A model generated the notes under the pieces. The model saw only the letters and a program-made list of their open reading frames with translations, was not told the origin of the DNA and did not search any database. The position numbers and the translations under genes were made by a program. A DNA stretch of 64,000 nucleotides, taken from positions 62,001 to 126,000 of the forward strand of contig JAYKXP010000093.1 of NCBI GenBank assembly GCA_037176845.1, given 5' to 3'. Origin of the DNA: Paramarasmius palmivorus (lineage: Eukaryota > Basidiomycota > Agaricomycetes > Agaricales > Marasmiaceae). How positions within the stretch are numbered: the first letter of the stretch is position 1; each line of letters begins with the position of its first letter. This document shows positions 12,202 through 23,179 of this stretch, piece by piece.

Positions 12202-13377
12202 TTGATTTTTATATCAAGTCTAATGTGAGTCATATGGTCTCTTCCCTGGAAACAGTCACTCAAGTGTAGTCTTCTTCACGTCCTCCCCATTGCTCTCTCC
12301 TTTGTAATGCCGTTCGTACCGGATACGGTAACAGTCAATATTTCTGCCGTTGCAGAGTGGAGATGGATACCAGGAGATCCAGCCACCTTTGGCTTTTTGT
12401 TGCGCCGGAATGACCAGGATAAAGGGGGTGAATTGATCGCGGTGGCGTCGAGTTCGGATTCACCAGGGCAGATAACATTCACCGTGAACGAGGAGGGGTT
12501 GGTGACCATAAGCTTTCCTGAATATCTTCAAGGCTGATTCTTTGCATAGGCAATAGCTGATCGAGATCGTCTCCAATACTAGCCCTTAGGAATTCATAAA
12601 GCGCTTAGATTCACTTCAAGTCTAAACATCTTGCAGTCTGGAACCCAATGAACAACCCAAGCAGATATTTGCCTCGACCGGCGGATTCAGTGCCATCAGT
12701 GACCCTGATTCGCCACCAACTTCTACTCCGACTAGGTGAGCTTTCACTTTCAACGTCTGTGGAATGGTTACTTGATTTGATACAGTTCCACATCTCCGCT
12801 ACCTAGCATGACACAGACAATCGCATTCGAACATACTACAGCCAATCTACCCCCAACAACTAACACAACTTCAAGTACTCAGCAACAGCTTCAAACACCC
12901 CAACCTTCGGGGACCGGACCCATTATTGGGTCAAATTCAGCGTCTAAAGTTGGTCGCATTGCTGGCCCAGTAGTTGGGGTGGTGGTATTGATTATCCTGG
13001 TTGCCGTTGGCTTTATCCTCAGCCGTAGGAGAAAGACATCACTCTACCTAAGGAAGTCGGCAGAAGCTTTACCTTATCCCAATACGACATCAGCATCGAA
13101 TGTAGCGGGAGAGAAGATGAGGCAACTTAAATGGCTCGATCGAAAAGCTGATACGGCAGCCCGCATATCCACGGAGACGGAGAGCCCCAGCCGAGAAGAC
13201 GTTTTTTCGTCGATCGCTGGGAATGATGCTCAAGAGAATACGGAAGATAGTCCTCCGATGAGAACACGTCGAGTTCTTTATCACGATGATAGCGGATGGA
13301 GGCCTTCAGCGCCACGTTCTGATGCAGGAAATTCAAGCGTTCTTGAAATGCCACCTCGCTATGATGCCGCAGTTTGA
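12202..13377 (+). pseudogene. beta2: tail-family pseudogene
   Basis: Homologous to beta1 and beta3, with several lesions in the 5' half. The expected start codon is TTG (12202-12204) in a frame that would otherwise encode a good signal peptide (IFISSL, then LLHVLPIALSF). The donor after exon 2 (GTGAGT in beta1) reads GTTGGT. Exon 3 has a TAG in place of the Tyr codon, and its donor GT is TT. The 3' half is open: stalk, helix RIAGPVVGVVVLIILVAVGF, tail with YPNTTSA, YHDDSGWRP and MPPRYDAAV ending at 13377. Intact tail with a ruined ectodomain suggests recent decay or gene conversion of the 3' part. Confidence 0.75.
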
Positions 13378-15607
13378 TCTGATACCCCGTAGTGTATCGA
13401 GACAACCTGTATATACTGTACCATATTGTGCATATATCGACACAAGTATTAGTGAGCGTTGATTTGATGAATATGGACCTATTGGGAGTCTTGGTAATTG
13501 GTGTATTTAAACAGCGGATAGCTCCTTAGAGGCGTTGTCGATATCATGATGTAGAGGGCTACCCCTCTTTTGTTAGATCTCAAGCAATGTAAACACGTTA
13601 TGCATGGGAAAACAAACGATAGAGGACATCCCAGCGACGTGACCACGTGACGGTATCCCAACCTTAACCCTGTTCTGTACAGTCGATGTAACAGTCACTA
13701 ACGTGACGCTGTTACACGTTTTCTCTTCCACCATGCCTTTGACGTCCTTCGTTTTCGCTCCCCCGGTTCTCTCAAAAGGCTAGTCATCTCGAGCTGCCAA
13801 TTACTCAGCTACCATCTTTATGTGGTATTAGTTCTCAAGCAAGAGACTGGTACCGAGTTCATGATGTGAGCATTTTTTCGTTCTTGAGTTCGCTATCTCA
13901 TGTTGATCTCTTTGTAGCCTTTTGCCTCACTCCAAAGCCTTTACTACCCAAGAAAGTTGCCAAGAGGTTTGATTCAAAGACATCTGGTACGCCGAAGTAG
14001 TGGTGTCCTCACCTCCCTCCGACTCATATCATTGTAGGGTCTCCTGCATGCACTCACAATCGGAGCTTGGAGGACTACCTCGCGCTGGATGACGGGTGCA
14101 GGTACGCAGCGTCCCTGTTCTTATACATTCCCTTCTTTATTGTATCCTCCCTCTAGATCTCGACGGTATTAGACCTCAATGTCAACGTTAAGGTCGCGAA
14201 AATGGCTCACCTCATCCTTGAAGAACACCCCTCAAACATGCATCTCCCCAATCATGAAACCTATCAGACCCAACCGCGAACCCCACCCACCCTTGCTATA
14301 CCCAACTTATACCTATATCAAAGTGCAGCATTACGCCGTCGTCCGCATCTATGCTGTCTTGCACGTAATTGGTTCTTCCGCCTCCGGGTCGGGATATGGG
14401 ATGTAGCGATGGGATCATACTGGATCATAGGTGCAGGTACGAAGCATTTCCACTATGATGCATCCCCATCTGTACCTATCCTTCCCTAGACATTCGCGCT
14501 ATCAGACTTCAACGACGGCGCCGAAACACGAATACGCTTCACCCATCCTTGAAGACCGCCCCTCAGATACATTTCCCGGCCCACGCAACGTATTAGAACC
14601 ACCGGCAACTTCACTCAACCTTACTATACCCTCAACTTATCTTATATCGACGTGCAGCACTACCCCGACGTCGACATCTTGCTGTCTTGCTCGTAGTCGG
14701 TTCCACCGCGTTCTGGTCGGGATGTAGCAGTGAGATATGAGAGGCAGGGTGTATTTGTGTTATGCATATAGGTGATAACTTTTTGGATGGCAGGATCGCG
14801 GACATAGGGCAGGCGAGAAGAGAGAACGATTGGAAGGTGTAACGTGCACGATTTAGGGGATACGAATATGTTCGATGGGCATTCTCCGTTCACACTACAG
14901 ATACAGCACGCGAAGATAGATCGTCATTCCTCCAGTACCGCTATATCTCTCTCACACTACCATTGCTCCTCCGCCAAAGGACGTCCGTGTTGTCGCGCCC
15001 CGTCGATCCCTTCCTCTCCTTCATATACACCATTGTACGGAACTTGTACAGCATACTATCGGTTTCGTTAGCTCTCAACTCCAAGATATGTACTCCGACA
15101 ATCATGAATGGCAGAATGCTACCTGCTAGAAATGCTATATATAGGGTACTTGGATCGCTCCGTCGGGTTTCCATCGTTACTGAGATGGTGTAATCACGGC
15201 TTGTTGCGAGAGAAATCAAGCTCCCGAGATGATCATTATATCTTGTGGTGTTGTTCTCATCATGTTAGATACTTTCACCACTGTGCTTCATTCATTGTTC
15301 TCACAATCTTCTCGTAGACCTTTTCTTCATCAAGATGCGGTACCAGCTTGTAGCAGTGCTTGGTATCTGAGTTCTAACGAAGCTTTGTACTGGGTCGACA
15401 GTGGCATTGCGAGGCTAGGAACCACATGCGCCGGATGATCCTTGCCACGAACATGAGCATCTTCATTGATTGTATCATGATTGGGAACAAAGGGTGTTCT
15501 TGAGATGATGATCGAGATGAAATTTTGTCATATCATCTCCGTTCCCGCAAGCTTGCGGGCAGCGATTCTTTCCAACCCTCGCTTTCTGGGCTCTCACCCT
15601 GTTTGCT
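13378..15607. other. Intergenic: 3' flank of beta2 and upstream block of unit C
   Basis: 13378-13781 matches 6830-7240. 13782-15607 is the third copy of the upstream block with its two internal modules (about 14086-14405 and 14410-14727). No gene is supported. Confidence 0.6.
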
Positions 15608-16837
15608 ATGCTGAAACTATCAGCGTGAGTGATCAGTCTTGTTAAAACAGTCTTGAGCCTCTAACTCTGGTGATTTCAGGGGCATTGGACTAGCATTTCT
15701 CTTATCTGCAAATGCGGTGGATGTCGTAGACGTCAATCCCACAAGTGTAACTCTAAATGGTGGCACTATTGTACTGAACATTACCTGGCATAAAGAAAAC
15801 AATCTGGATTTCGAGTTTGCATTCGTTCTGGAACCTTCCGGAGTTCAGTCTAACCTCAAGCACCATCTCAAGTGGGATTAGATGTTGTGTCCAATGTCAC
15901 CTTTGATTCTCTTTCACTGGGGTAGGCCGTTCAAAATCCAGGCTTACCGTCACATCACTGAACTTGGATGTTCTTGCCAGAATATATGAACCAAAGGCTA
16001 TATCGCCCGAGTTGTGGGTTGTATTCATGTCTACCCATCGTTCAAACATTCATCCGTTCATTTTGAAACCAGGGGAAACCAACTAGACATCGGTTCTTTC
16101 CCCAATCCAATTACAGTCATAGCAGAACCTAGCGCCGTACAAAGAGCTTCAGCAACCTCAAGGTATGTTTCATGCTGAGTGACTATTGCAAGCTAATTCC
16201 CTCCAAGCACCACTGTTAATACAGCCCCAAGCACTCAGACGAAGCTTCAAGCTCCTGATTTCACACAGAGCTTGAATACGTCAAGCTCTGTATCAGGCGT
16301 CGGAACAAACCCCCGAAACATGAGCCGCCCACCGTTCGGTGAGCCAACTAGTTCCGAAGCCAGGTATGATCCCTTTTCGGAGTTATCCTCTCCCAAGAAT
16401 GACTGAATACATTCCTAGGCCTGCGAACGTTTCGAACCTAGCATCCCAAAATATCGGTCGCATTGTCGGTCCAGTAGTTGGGGTTGTTGTGCTGATTATC
16501 CTGGTTGCTGTCAGCATCGTTATCCTCAAACGCAGAAGAAGGGGAACACTTCCACCAACGGAACCTCCAAAAGTTTCACCATATCCCAACACGACATCAG
16601 CATCTAATGACGTGATAACGGGGAAAGAGCAACCTGAACTTGAAGGCGTTGATCAGAAGCTAGATGTCACTCGTACATTGTTGGGACTGGAGGACCCCAC
16701 ACGCGAGGAGGCATCTTCATCAATCGGAAACGATGATTTACCACATCAAGAATACAGGGAGTAGGATGCGGAAATCGTTCCTCCGATGAGAGAACGTCGA
16801 GTTATTTATCATGATGATACAGTAGTGGATGGAGGCC

Positions 16838-16845
16838 CTCAGCGC
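16838..16845. repeat. Target site duplication of the KDZ element, left copy
   Basis: CTCAGCGC here and again at 26585-26592. In beta1 the same coding position reads CTCAGCGCCACG without duplication, which gives the empty site. Confidence 0.9.
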
Positions 16846-16915
16846 AGGAATATCAGTTCGGCGGATTAATCCTCAGTGAATATGTACTAGTATCCAGTCA
16901 GTACATATAATCCCG
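16846..16915. repeat. KDZ terminal inverted repeat, left arm (partner 26515-26584)
   Basis: The reverse complement of 26515-26584 aligns over about 70 bp. It shares an exact ATGTACTAGTATCC block and a GTACATATAATCC block in the same order and spacing. The outermost 20 bases are less alike. Confidence 0.8.
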
Positions 16916-17345
16916 CTAGGTAGACAATCCTCGGCCAATACCCATATAATCTCCAACACTATAGCGTTGAGTGAAGCAGATTTAATCTCAGATTAATCGT
17001 GGATTAATAATCCTAGGTAGAGCCTGTCGCTGGAGTGAGTATATCATATAGTGATCCTGGATTAATCCATGTCTAATCTCCAGCCGGCACTTGCTCAGGG
17101 ATTAATCAATCCGCAATGGCCATCAGATTTCTACACCGGGATCCCTTCAAATCCTCAGCAGTAATTTATAGTGGTATTTGCGAGCTAACCAGGGATTAAT
17201 CCTACATAATCCCCATCTTTACTATACAGATATCTGCACACTCGGAGAGTAATCGCACGTAATCCGAGATTAATCTCAGATTTAATCGCAGGTGTCTGAG
17301 GAGTATTACAGGTAATCCTGGGCTGATCCTAGCCATAATCCTGTC
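16860..17345. repeat. Left subterminal array of TAATCC/GGATTA motifs
   Basis: The hexamer TAATCC or its complement occurs well over ten times in this interval in both orientations, for example GGATTAATCC at about 16864. The right end (25980-26560) is equally rich. Such clusters fit transposase binding sites; this role is inferred. Confidence 0.75.
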
Positions 17346-17410
17346 AGGAGATCAGTTCCTGTCGCCCCAAATCCATTGAAATTTGAAATAACATACCTTT
17401 ACCGGATACT

Positions 17411-20400
17411 CTATAGTCCATCCACCATCTCGTCGTCATCATCTTCTACACTACCTTGTGCATATTTGCCGAGATCTTGCCAGCCCTCTTCATCTTCGTC
17501 ATCGTCAAGGGTAGAATCATCAATGTCGCCTTCTGGGATGACGGGACCTGCTCCAACATCTAAACCACCATCTCCGCTATCCTTGGCCTTTTCTGCACGT
17601 TGCTGAGATGTGCGCTTTGTCTTCCTAGAGATGAGGTCCTTCATCAGACCTTTTCTCTTCTCCCAGTGCTCCGTAATGTCCTCTCGCAACATTTGATATA
17701 CTGCCGCTTGCTTCTGCGCATAAGCTGTGTATCCGAATTCTCCGTCAGATTGTGATTCCTTTGCCAGAGCCGTCCATATCTCAGTCATCTTCTCATGGAA
17801 TACGCATGAACGGGTATACTCAGCTTCGAGGATCTCAAGTTCCTCCTTGTATCGATCTAAGAGCGCTCGGTCACGGAACCACTTCACACGATTCACTGGA
17901 GGTGTTAGGAGTCAGCAAAAGGCAATTCAGGAGCAAGAATTACAGTACTTTCTGTTAGCCATGCATTATCATCTTCGTCATCGGTTTTGCTCCTGAATGA
18001 TACATTCCAATACCATGGATCGGATCGCGGTTCACCGAGGTTGCGTTGGCGCCTATGGTTCGTGACCCAGAGTTGGTTAGCCTCAAGCTTCTGGTATTGA
18101 GAATCCATGGACTCCGGCCCAAGGGACAACATGGCCTCTCGGTTGTGGTTGTATAGGCGCATCGCTGTTTTTGCGCCGTTGGTTTGTGTTTTCATTAGTC
18201 CAAGCGAGCGCGTGTGATGCTGTTGACCGGTAGCCTCGACCTTTTTGACAACAGCAATGTGATTTCGAGTAAGGATGCGACACCGAACCTCTTCGAGAAG
18301 ATCGTTTGCCTGACCCTCCCGGAGGTCACGTTCGATCTCAGCGGCTTGCTGTAAATGACATATGATACGTCTATCAGAGTCGAAATAGCTGGGGAGGATG
18401 AGAGGAGATAATTCAGCTTGAGAATCAAGTACTCCATCGGAGCTTTGCTTCTGTTTTTCGACGACAGGAACAACCAGAGGGAAAAAGCTGCAAAGTGACT
18501 CCGTGAAGGTTGCTACTTGTCGACCATATTTCTGGCGAGCGTTCGCGAGCTGTTGTTTTCTTGCCTTTGAGACGTCTTTCTGTGATTCAAAGTGGAGTAA
18601 TTTACACCTGAAACTACATCAAGATGTGCTGTAGTGACTGTAAATTGGCGCACCGTATCATATCCAATGATATTCCCTCCGCAATTAGAAGTGTTACGCC
18701 ATCAATGCCACTCTGATTCATGACTCGAAGGTTCTCGGCAGAAAGCTGAGCATCAATACGATTCTGGAATGAAGGTATATCTGTCATTGATTCAGTGACA
18801 GTCAATTAACGAGAAAAGAGAACTTTACCTTCTCCAACTCTTGCCATGTACAAGTCAACCAAGTCTTTATCTCGCTTGTCTGGGAGGGGCTTCGCATAGA
18901 GTTTTTCCCACTCGTTCAGCAGTTCATCTCCAAAGATCTTTGAGAATTCATTGAATGCAGGCTGTAATTCGTCAAATGCTAACTGGGCTTGGGCCCACTG
19001 ACGCATCAAGGATCGCCCTAAGATAGGTTTGCTGTGTAAACAACGGATAAGTGCGCTAGAGAGACTACTGACCTAGCTTTTGCACCTTGCAAAAATTCCA
19101 GAACCCATGGAAATCGTCAAGAGTATCATGGCGGTGGCCATCGTTCATATGGCGGGTACTCCCTCCAGTCAACTTCTCCGAGCTCCATGGTGTCTCCACC
19201 AATTCGCCGTTTGTGCGACCGACGTTTCGCGTGTAGTCGAAGTGATAACATGCTTTGCATGCGTGTCCGTGGCTTTCGATGTGCAATTGCGGAATACATC
19301 CCCGTGCTGTAGTTATCAGCTCAACGAGTTTGGGATTGCTGAAGTGAATAGGCCACCGCTTGAATCGATCCGGCAGGCGCACTTTGAATAGGCACCATAA
19401 GTCGTAGCTGATGTGGACATCTTTCAAGTCCTCTCGACCCAAAAGTCCATGATACAAGGCCCAGTCACCGAGACAATACCTAAAAAAGCCATGAGCGTAT
19501 GCCAGAATGATTCACATGTAACATACATTTCACCTTTCGGCATATCCACCATTCCATTGGGAAGGAACAGACCATGTCTTGTGCATATTGTACCAACTAT
19601 GCCTGTGATTACCGCATTCTTGAACTTCAGTATGTTCTGCATTCGTGCGGCCTTTAAACGAGAGCACGTAAGAGGCTGTCCAAACATCAGGATATGTTAC
19701 AACATGAGACAGGAAGTAAACGTACATCTTTGTCACCTGTATTATCCTTAATGTATTGACGAAAACCATGCCGTGCACTGAAGTAGCCTGAACCCTCGTT
19801 AAGAGCAACGTCGTCGGGATCATCGCGTTTATTCAACCGTTGTGCGCTATGACAGCCGTCCACTGCCACGTACATTGTGTTCTTGTGCCTACAACATCGT
19901 CAGATGCATGACCTGCCAGAATGACACCATACCTCTGATCGTCGGGAGTATTCATAATATCCTCTACTTTGATGTTGAACCCCGGTTCAGGACACGCTGG
20001 ACAATAAACACCCGTTCGCTTCTCAGGTCGATGAGGAACGTGCTGATCGATCCCATGTGACTGCCCAGCTCTCCGCTTTGCAGCCAGGTGACGATGGATT
20101 CGCACCACGCGTAGGAAAATATGATAATAGTTCTAACACAAAGGTCAACGTTGCATCAAAAAAAGGTAATCCAACTCGTACCTTCGCTTTGTGAGGTAGC
20201 ACAGGACTCGTCTTTCTCTGCAGTGAATCATAGTAGTCAAATGCAGCCTTCTTGCTTGTGAGGGTGTGTAAATGAAAATCGTCCAGAAGCTCAAAGCTGA
20301 TCACGGTCTCGACCCTGTCAGCAGTAGCGGGGAACAAGCGCAAATCCAAAAGCTGCTCAAAGTCACTGGGGTGATGCGAACAAAAACAAAAGTTGACAGA

Positions 20401-21162
20401 GATTTCTGTGATACCAGTGGTATGCAGAATTGTGAGTCGCTTGAAGGATTGGTGAGAATTTGGACATGGATCACCACCGTGCCCAAGATACACTCGTACT
20501 CCGATATCTGCCAATGAAGCAGGCTCGAAGAATGACCCATTCCAATGCTCAATTGCATGGAATGGCGCCCCTTGATGGCGAAGTATCATGCACTGAGAAC
20601 AGCGCACACCCCAAACCCAGCAATCCTTGCAACGAAAGAGACGAGGTTGTCCAGACGAGCACGTGCAAGCCTGTGTAATTCGAGAATCATACTGCTGATT
20701 GATATACGCTCGCTGTATCTGTGGCATCCGCGTTCGCAACGCAGCCATAATCTGACTAATGCCCTGTATAGCTTACACATGAATCTTGATATATGGGAGA
20801 TATAGATGACATACCTGAAATCGCACTTTCTTACGGATTTGATCAGAATTGGAATTCGATAGCTGTTCATGGAGGTCCATGGTGATATCATCGTGAATGG
20901 GATTATCGTCGTCTTGCGCTGCTGAGCTGGAAGATGGGACTGGCAGGCAAATGCTTCGATTCTTCGATGGTGAGAGAGGCACCATCACCACGTCAGGGTG
21001 TTCCGAGTCCTTTGAGTAGTGAGTAACCTTCATATGCTCCTCTTTTTGGACTTTGTTGAGCTTTTTGTTCTCTTCCGCACGCCTCTTGCTTCTTGATGTA
21101 CTGGCTTCCTTCTTTACCTGTTTGGGTGTTGGAAGCTTAACCTTGATGGGACTGGAGGGCAT
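17411..21162 (-). CDS. KDZ transposase
   Basis: Multi-exon gene of roughly 1,100 residues. Traced exons include 20815-21162, 20182-20763, 19933-20132, 19726-19888, 19527-19675, 19073-19479 and 18829-19017, all in phase, then two to three more ending at 17411. The N terminus is basic and Ser-rich. A cysteine cluster of the CxC2 type follows (CTC, then CKDC, CSQC and HAIEHWNG). Next come VYCPACPEPGFN, then the catalytic core with AVDGCH, DPDDVAL and GYFSARH, then KAARMQNILKFKNAVITG, SYDLWC, and VGRTNGE followed by GHRHDTLDD. The C-terminal RVKWFRDRA region is typical of the family and ends in an acidic tail. It should act in the nucleus on the element ends. One doubtful spot is about 18600-18640, where the frame needs a 31-nt intron to avoid a TAG. 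Confidence 0.9.
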
Positions 21163-21794
21163 CGAGAGAGTTGTCAGGGACAAATGAAGAGTGGGTGCCT
21201 CACCTTATTCTGAACATGCCTTGTACACGTTGTTCTATACGTTGACGCGCGTAGACCAAAGGCGCAATTGCTGCATGTAACGAAAACGATCAGCCCGAGT
21301 TCCTCCATGCGAGATAGAAAATTGAAACATGTGCTATAAGGTATTATGATACAGGTGCGAGTATGTAACAAAACGGAAAATGAATGGAAGTCGTGATAGT
21401 TCTGTTCCTTAATTTCAGCTCTGAGGCCCATTGACATCTTCGTCGTACAGTGCAATTATTCCTGCCAGAGTAGCATTAGTATCTTGGGTGGATTGTAATG
21501 AGACAACACGTACAATGCCCAACCCATCCTACAAAATGACATCAAGCAAACCATGCGCTTGGTGGGAGCCAGGAATCCATTGGCAGTAAATGTAAGCTGA
21601 GACTGTAAGAGCGCCTATGTCAATACGTGCAGACTGAGAATAAGACAAAGGATACAAGATTGTAGGTACTTACTGTGGATAGGTCCAAGAGGCATATCCC
21701 TAGGTGATGGAGTTATTGAAGGAAGAGCGCAAATGGTCTCACGGACTCGGAGCTAGTACGTGGCAGTTTGGTCACCGGCCATGATGTCACGAAG

Positions 21795-21828
21795 TGTAAC
21801 CCTAATGAAAAAAATCATTAGGGTTACA
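21795..21828. repeat. Perfect 14-bp palindrome with a telomere-like core
   Basis: TGTAACCCTAATGA (21795-21808), six A, then its exact complement (21815-21828). The arms contain CCCTAA/TTAGGG. It lies between the transposase promoter region and the next gene in the KDZ element and can fold as a hairpin or work as a bidirectional terminator. The function is unknown. Confidence 0.7.
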
Positions 21829-22145
21829 TCTCTGAATGTGGAAATTACTAATCGTTCTTTGTTTCTTCCTTCCCTTGTTTTCAAATCTGTTGGTGTGTCG
21901 CTTGCAATGGCCCGAAACATTGTGAGAAACCACTTTACTTTGTTGTCCTCATGATCCGAAAGGTTTGACCTTCCCCTGGTTATCGCAAGTTTTTAAATGA
22001 CTTGGATACTCGACTTATGGTATCTCGCATAGACATTGTAGAATAGTAGGTCTTGTTTTCATTTCGCTTGATAAATCGAATGCTGACAGGGCTTTATATC
22101 AAGGGAATTACATGATCAACACAAGAAATTGATAGGCTCTACGCA

Positions 22146-22883
22146 TTAAATCTCTACGGAACGTTCTCTGTTGCTCAACAGCGGAGAGGGGCACGGGAAG
22201 GGCTCGACTCTTCTGCGTTTTACTTGACGCCATCCAGTAGCTGGCCTATACCTCTTTCCTCCTCGGCTCGGGAAGGACGGTTGTCGAGATGAAGTTGCTG
22301 GAGTCGTTGTCATGGGAGATGAACCTCGGTTGGTACGTGAAGGTGAACTATTCCCGTCAACTGAATCACTGAGATGATCCAAGGCATGCTTGTCACACAA
22401 TGCCCTAGCTTCATCCAGGAACGTCGCAAGAACGCTGAAACGTTGATCCTCGGTAGAGAAATCACCTGGAGCAGCCGAATACCTCTTGCCGCTAAGTTCG
22501 TAGAGTGCACGTAGGCGGATGAACACCTCCATCGCCTCATGACCAAGAGGCTCGGTGATATATGTGATTGCTATGTGACTGTGTGTCGGGGTAGTGCACT
22601 GACGGCTTGTTCAGTATGTTCCAGGCAACAATACCACTATCAATTCACTCACCCGTTCATAGATTCGTCCAATATTGGCGAAGTCGGCTTCACTGTAGTT
22701 GACAAACGGTTTCATCCAACATCCTTGTTCGTTGCAGTACGTGCTAGGCATTTGTCCTTCATTAAGGCCGCTTGCCAGATTGCGTATCATTATTCGCAAT
22801 GAGAGACGGAAATGTTCGACTTCTGCTTTATACTCTGATGAAGAGTTCATGGCAGATTGGAAGAAGAGATGGGTTGATAGCAT
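22146..22883 (-). CDS. KDZ-borne hypothetical protein
   Basis: Two coding stretches are visible. The first, 22653-22883, starts MLSTHLFFQS and contains a YCNEQGCWMKPF segment with two Cys; it ends at a strong GTGAGT donor. The second, ending at 22146, reads EAMEVFIRLRALYEL, then an acidic/alpha-helical part, a Ser/Thr/Pro-rich part and a basic VKRRRVEPF stretch that could be a nuclear localisation signal. The exact acceptor between them is unresolved: the obvious CACATAG site leaves the phases off by two bases, so a further small exon or a lesion is likely. I do not recognise the family. Its place between transposase and cargo gene suggests an accessory factor of the element. Confidence 0.5.
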
Positions 22884-23179
22884 GAGAAGGTAAGAGAACT
22901 CTGGTTTATATGTGTTCAACGGAGCTCTGATGCGATAGCACAGTCTTCCCGCGGTGATCTGGTTTACCCTTTAATCCTTTCTCACTAGTCACAAAGCCGA
23001 TGTTTGCAATATGATCTCGCCGCGGCGATCTGGGTTACCACTAATCCTTCCCCTTCTGTCAAGGACATTTGTCAAGGCTAGAAAGGCATTCAGGGTCCGC
23101 AGAATTTAACTTAAACTCATACCACCACCACCACTTTTCTTCTCCCATCCTCAACACTCTCGATAGTCGTCACAGCGTC

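Larger units (their letters stand above)
7241..13781. repeat. Segmental duplication unit B (alpha2-beta2, gamma missing)
   Basis: Second direct repeat, 6,541 bp. It carries alpha2 (9072) and beta2 (12202). The slot that holds gamma1 in unit A is filled by about 1.6 kb of unrelated, partly repetitive sequence (10528-12201). The upstream 1.7 kb is nearly collinear with unit A: long stretches around 950-1640 and 8210-8920 differ by only a few bases. Confidence 0.85.
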
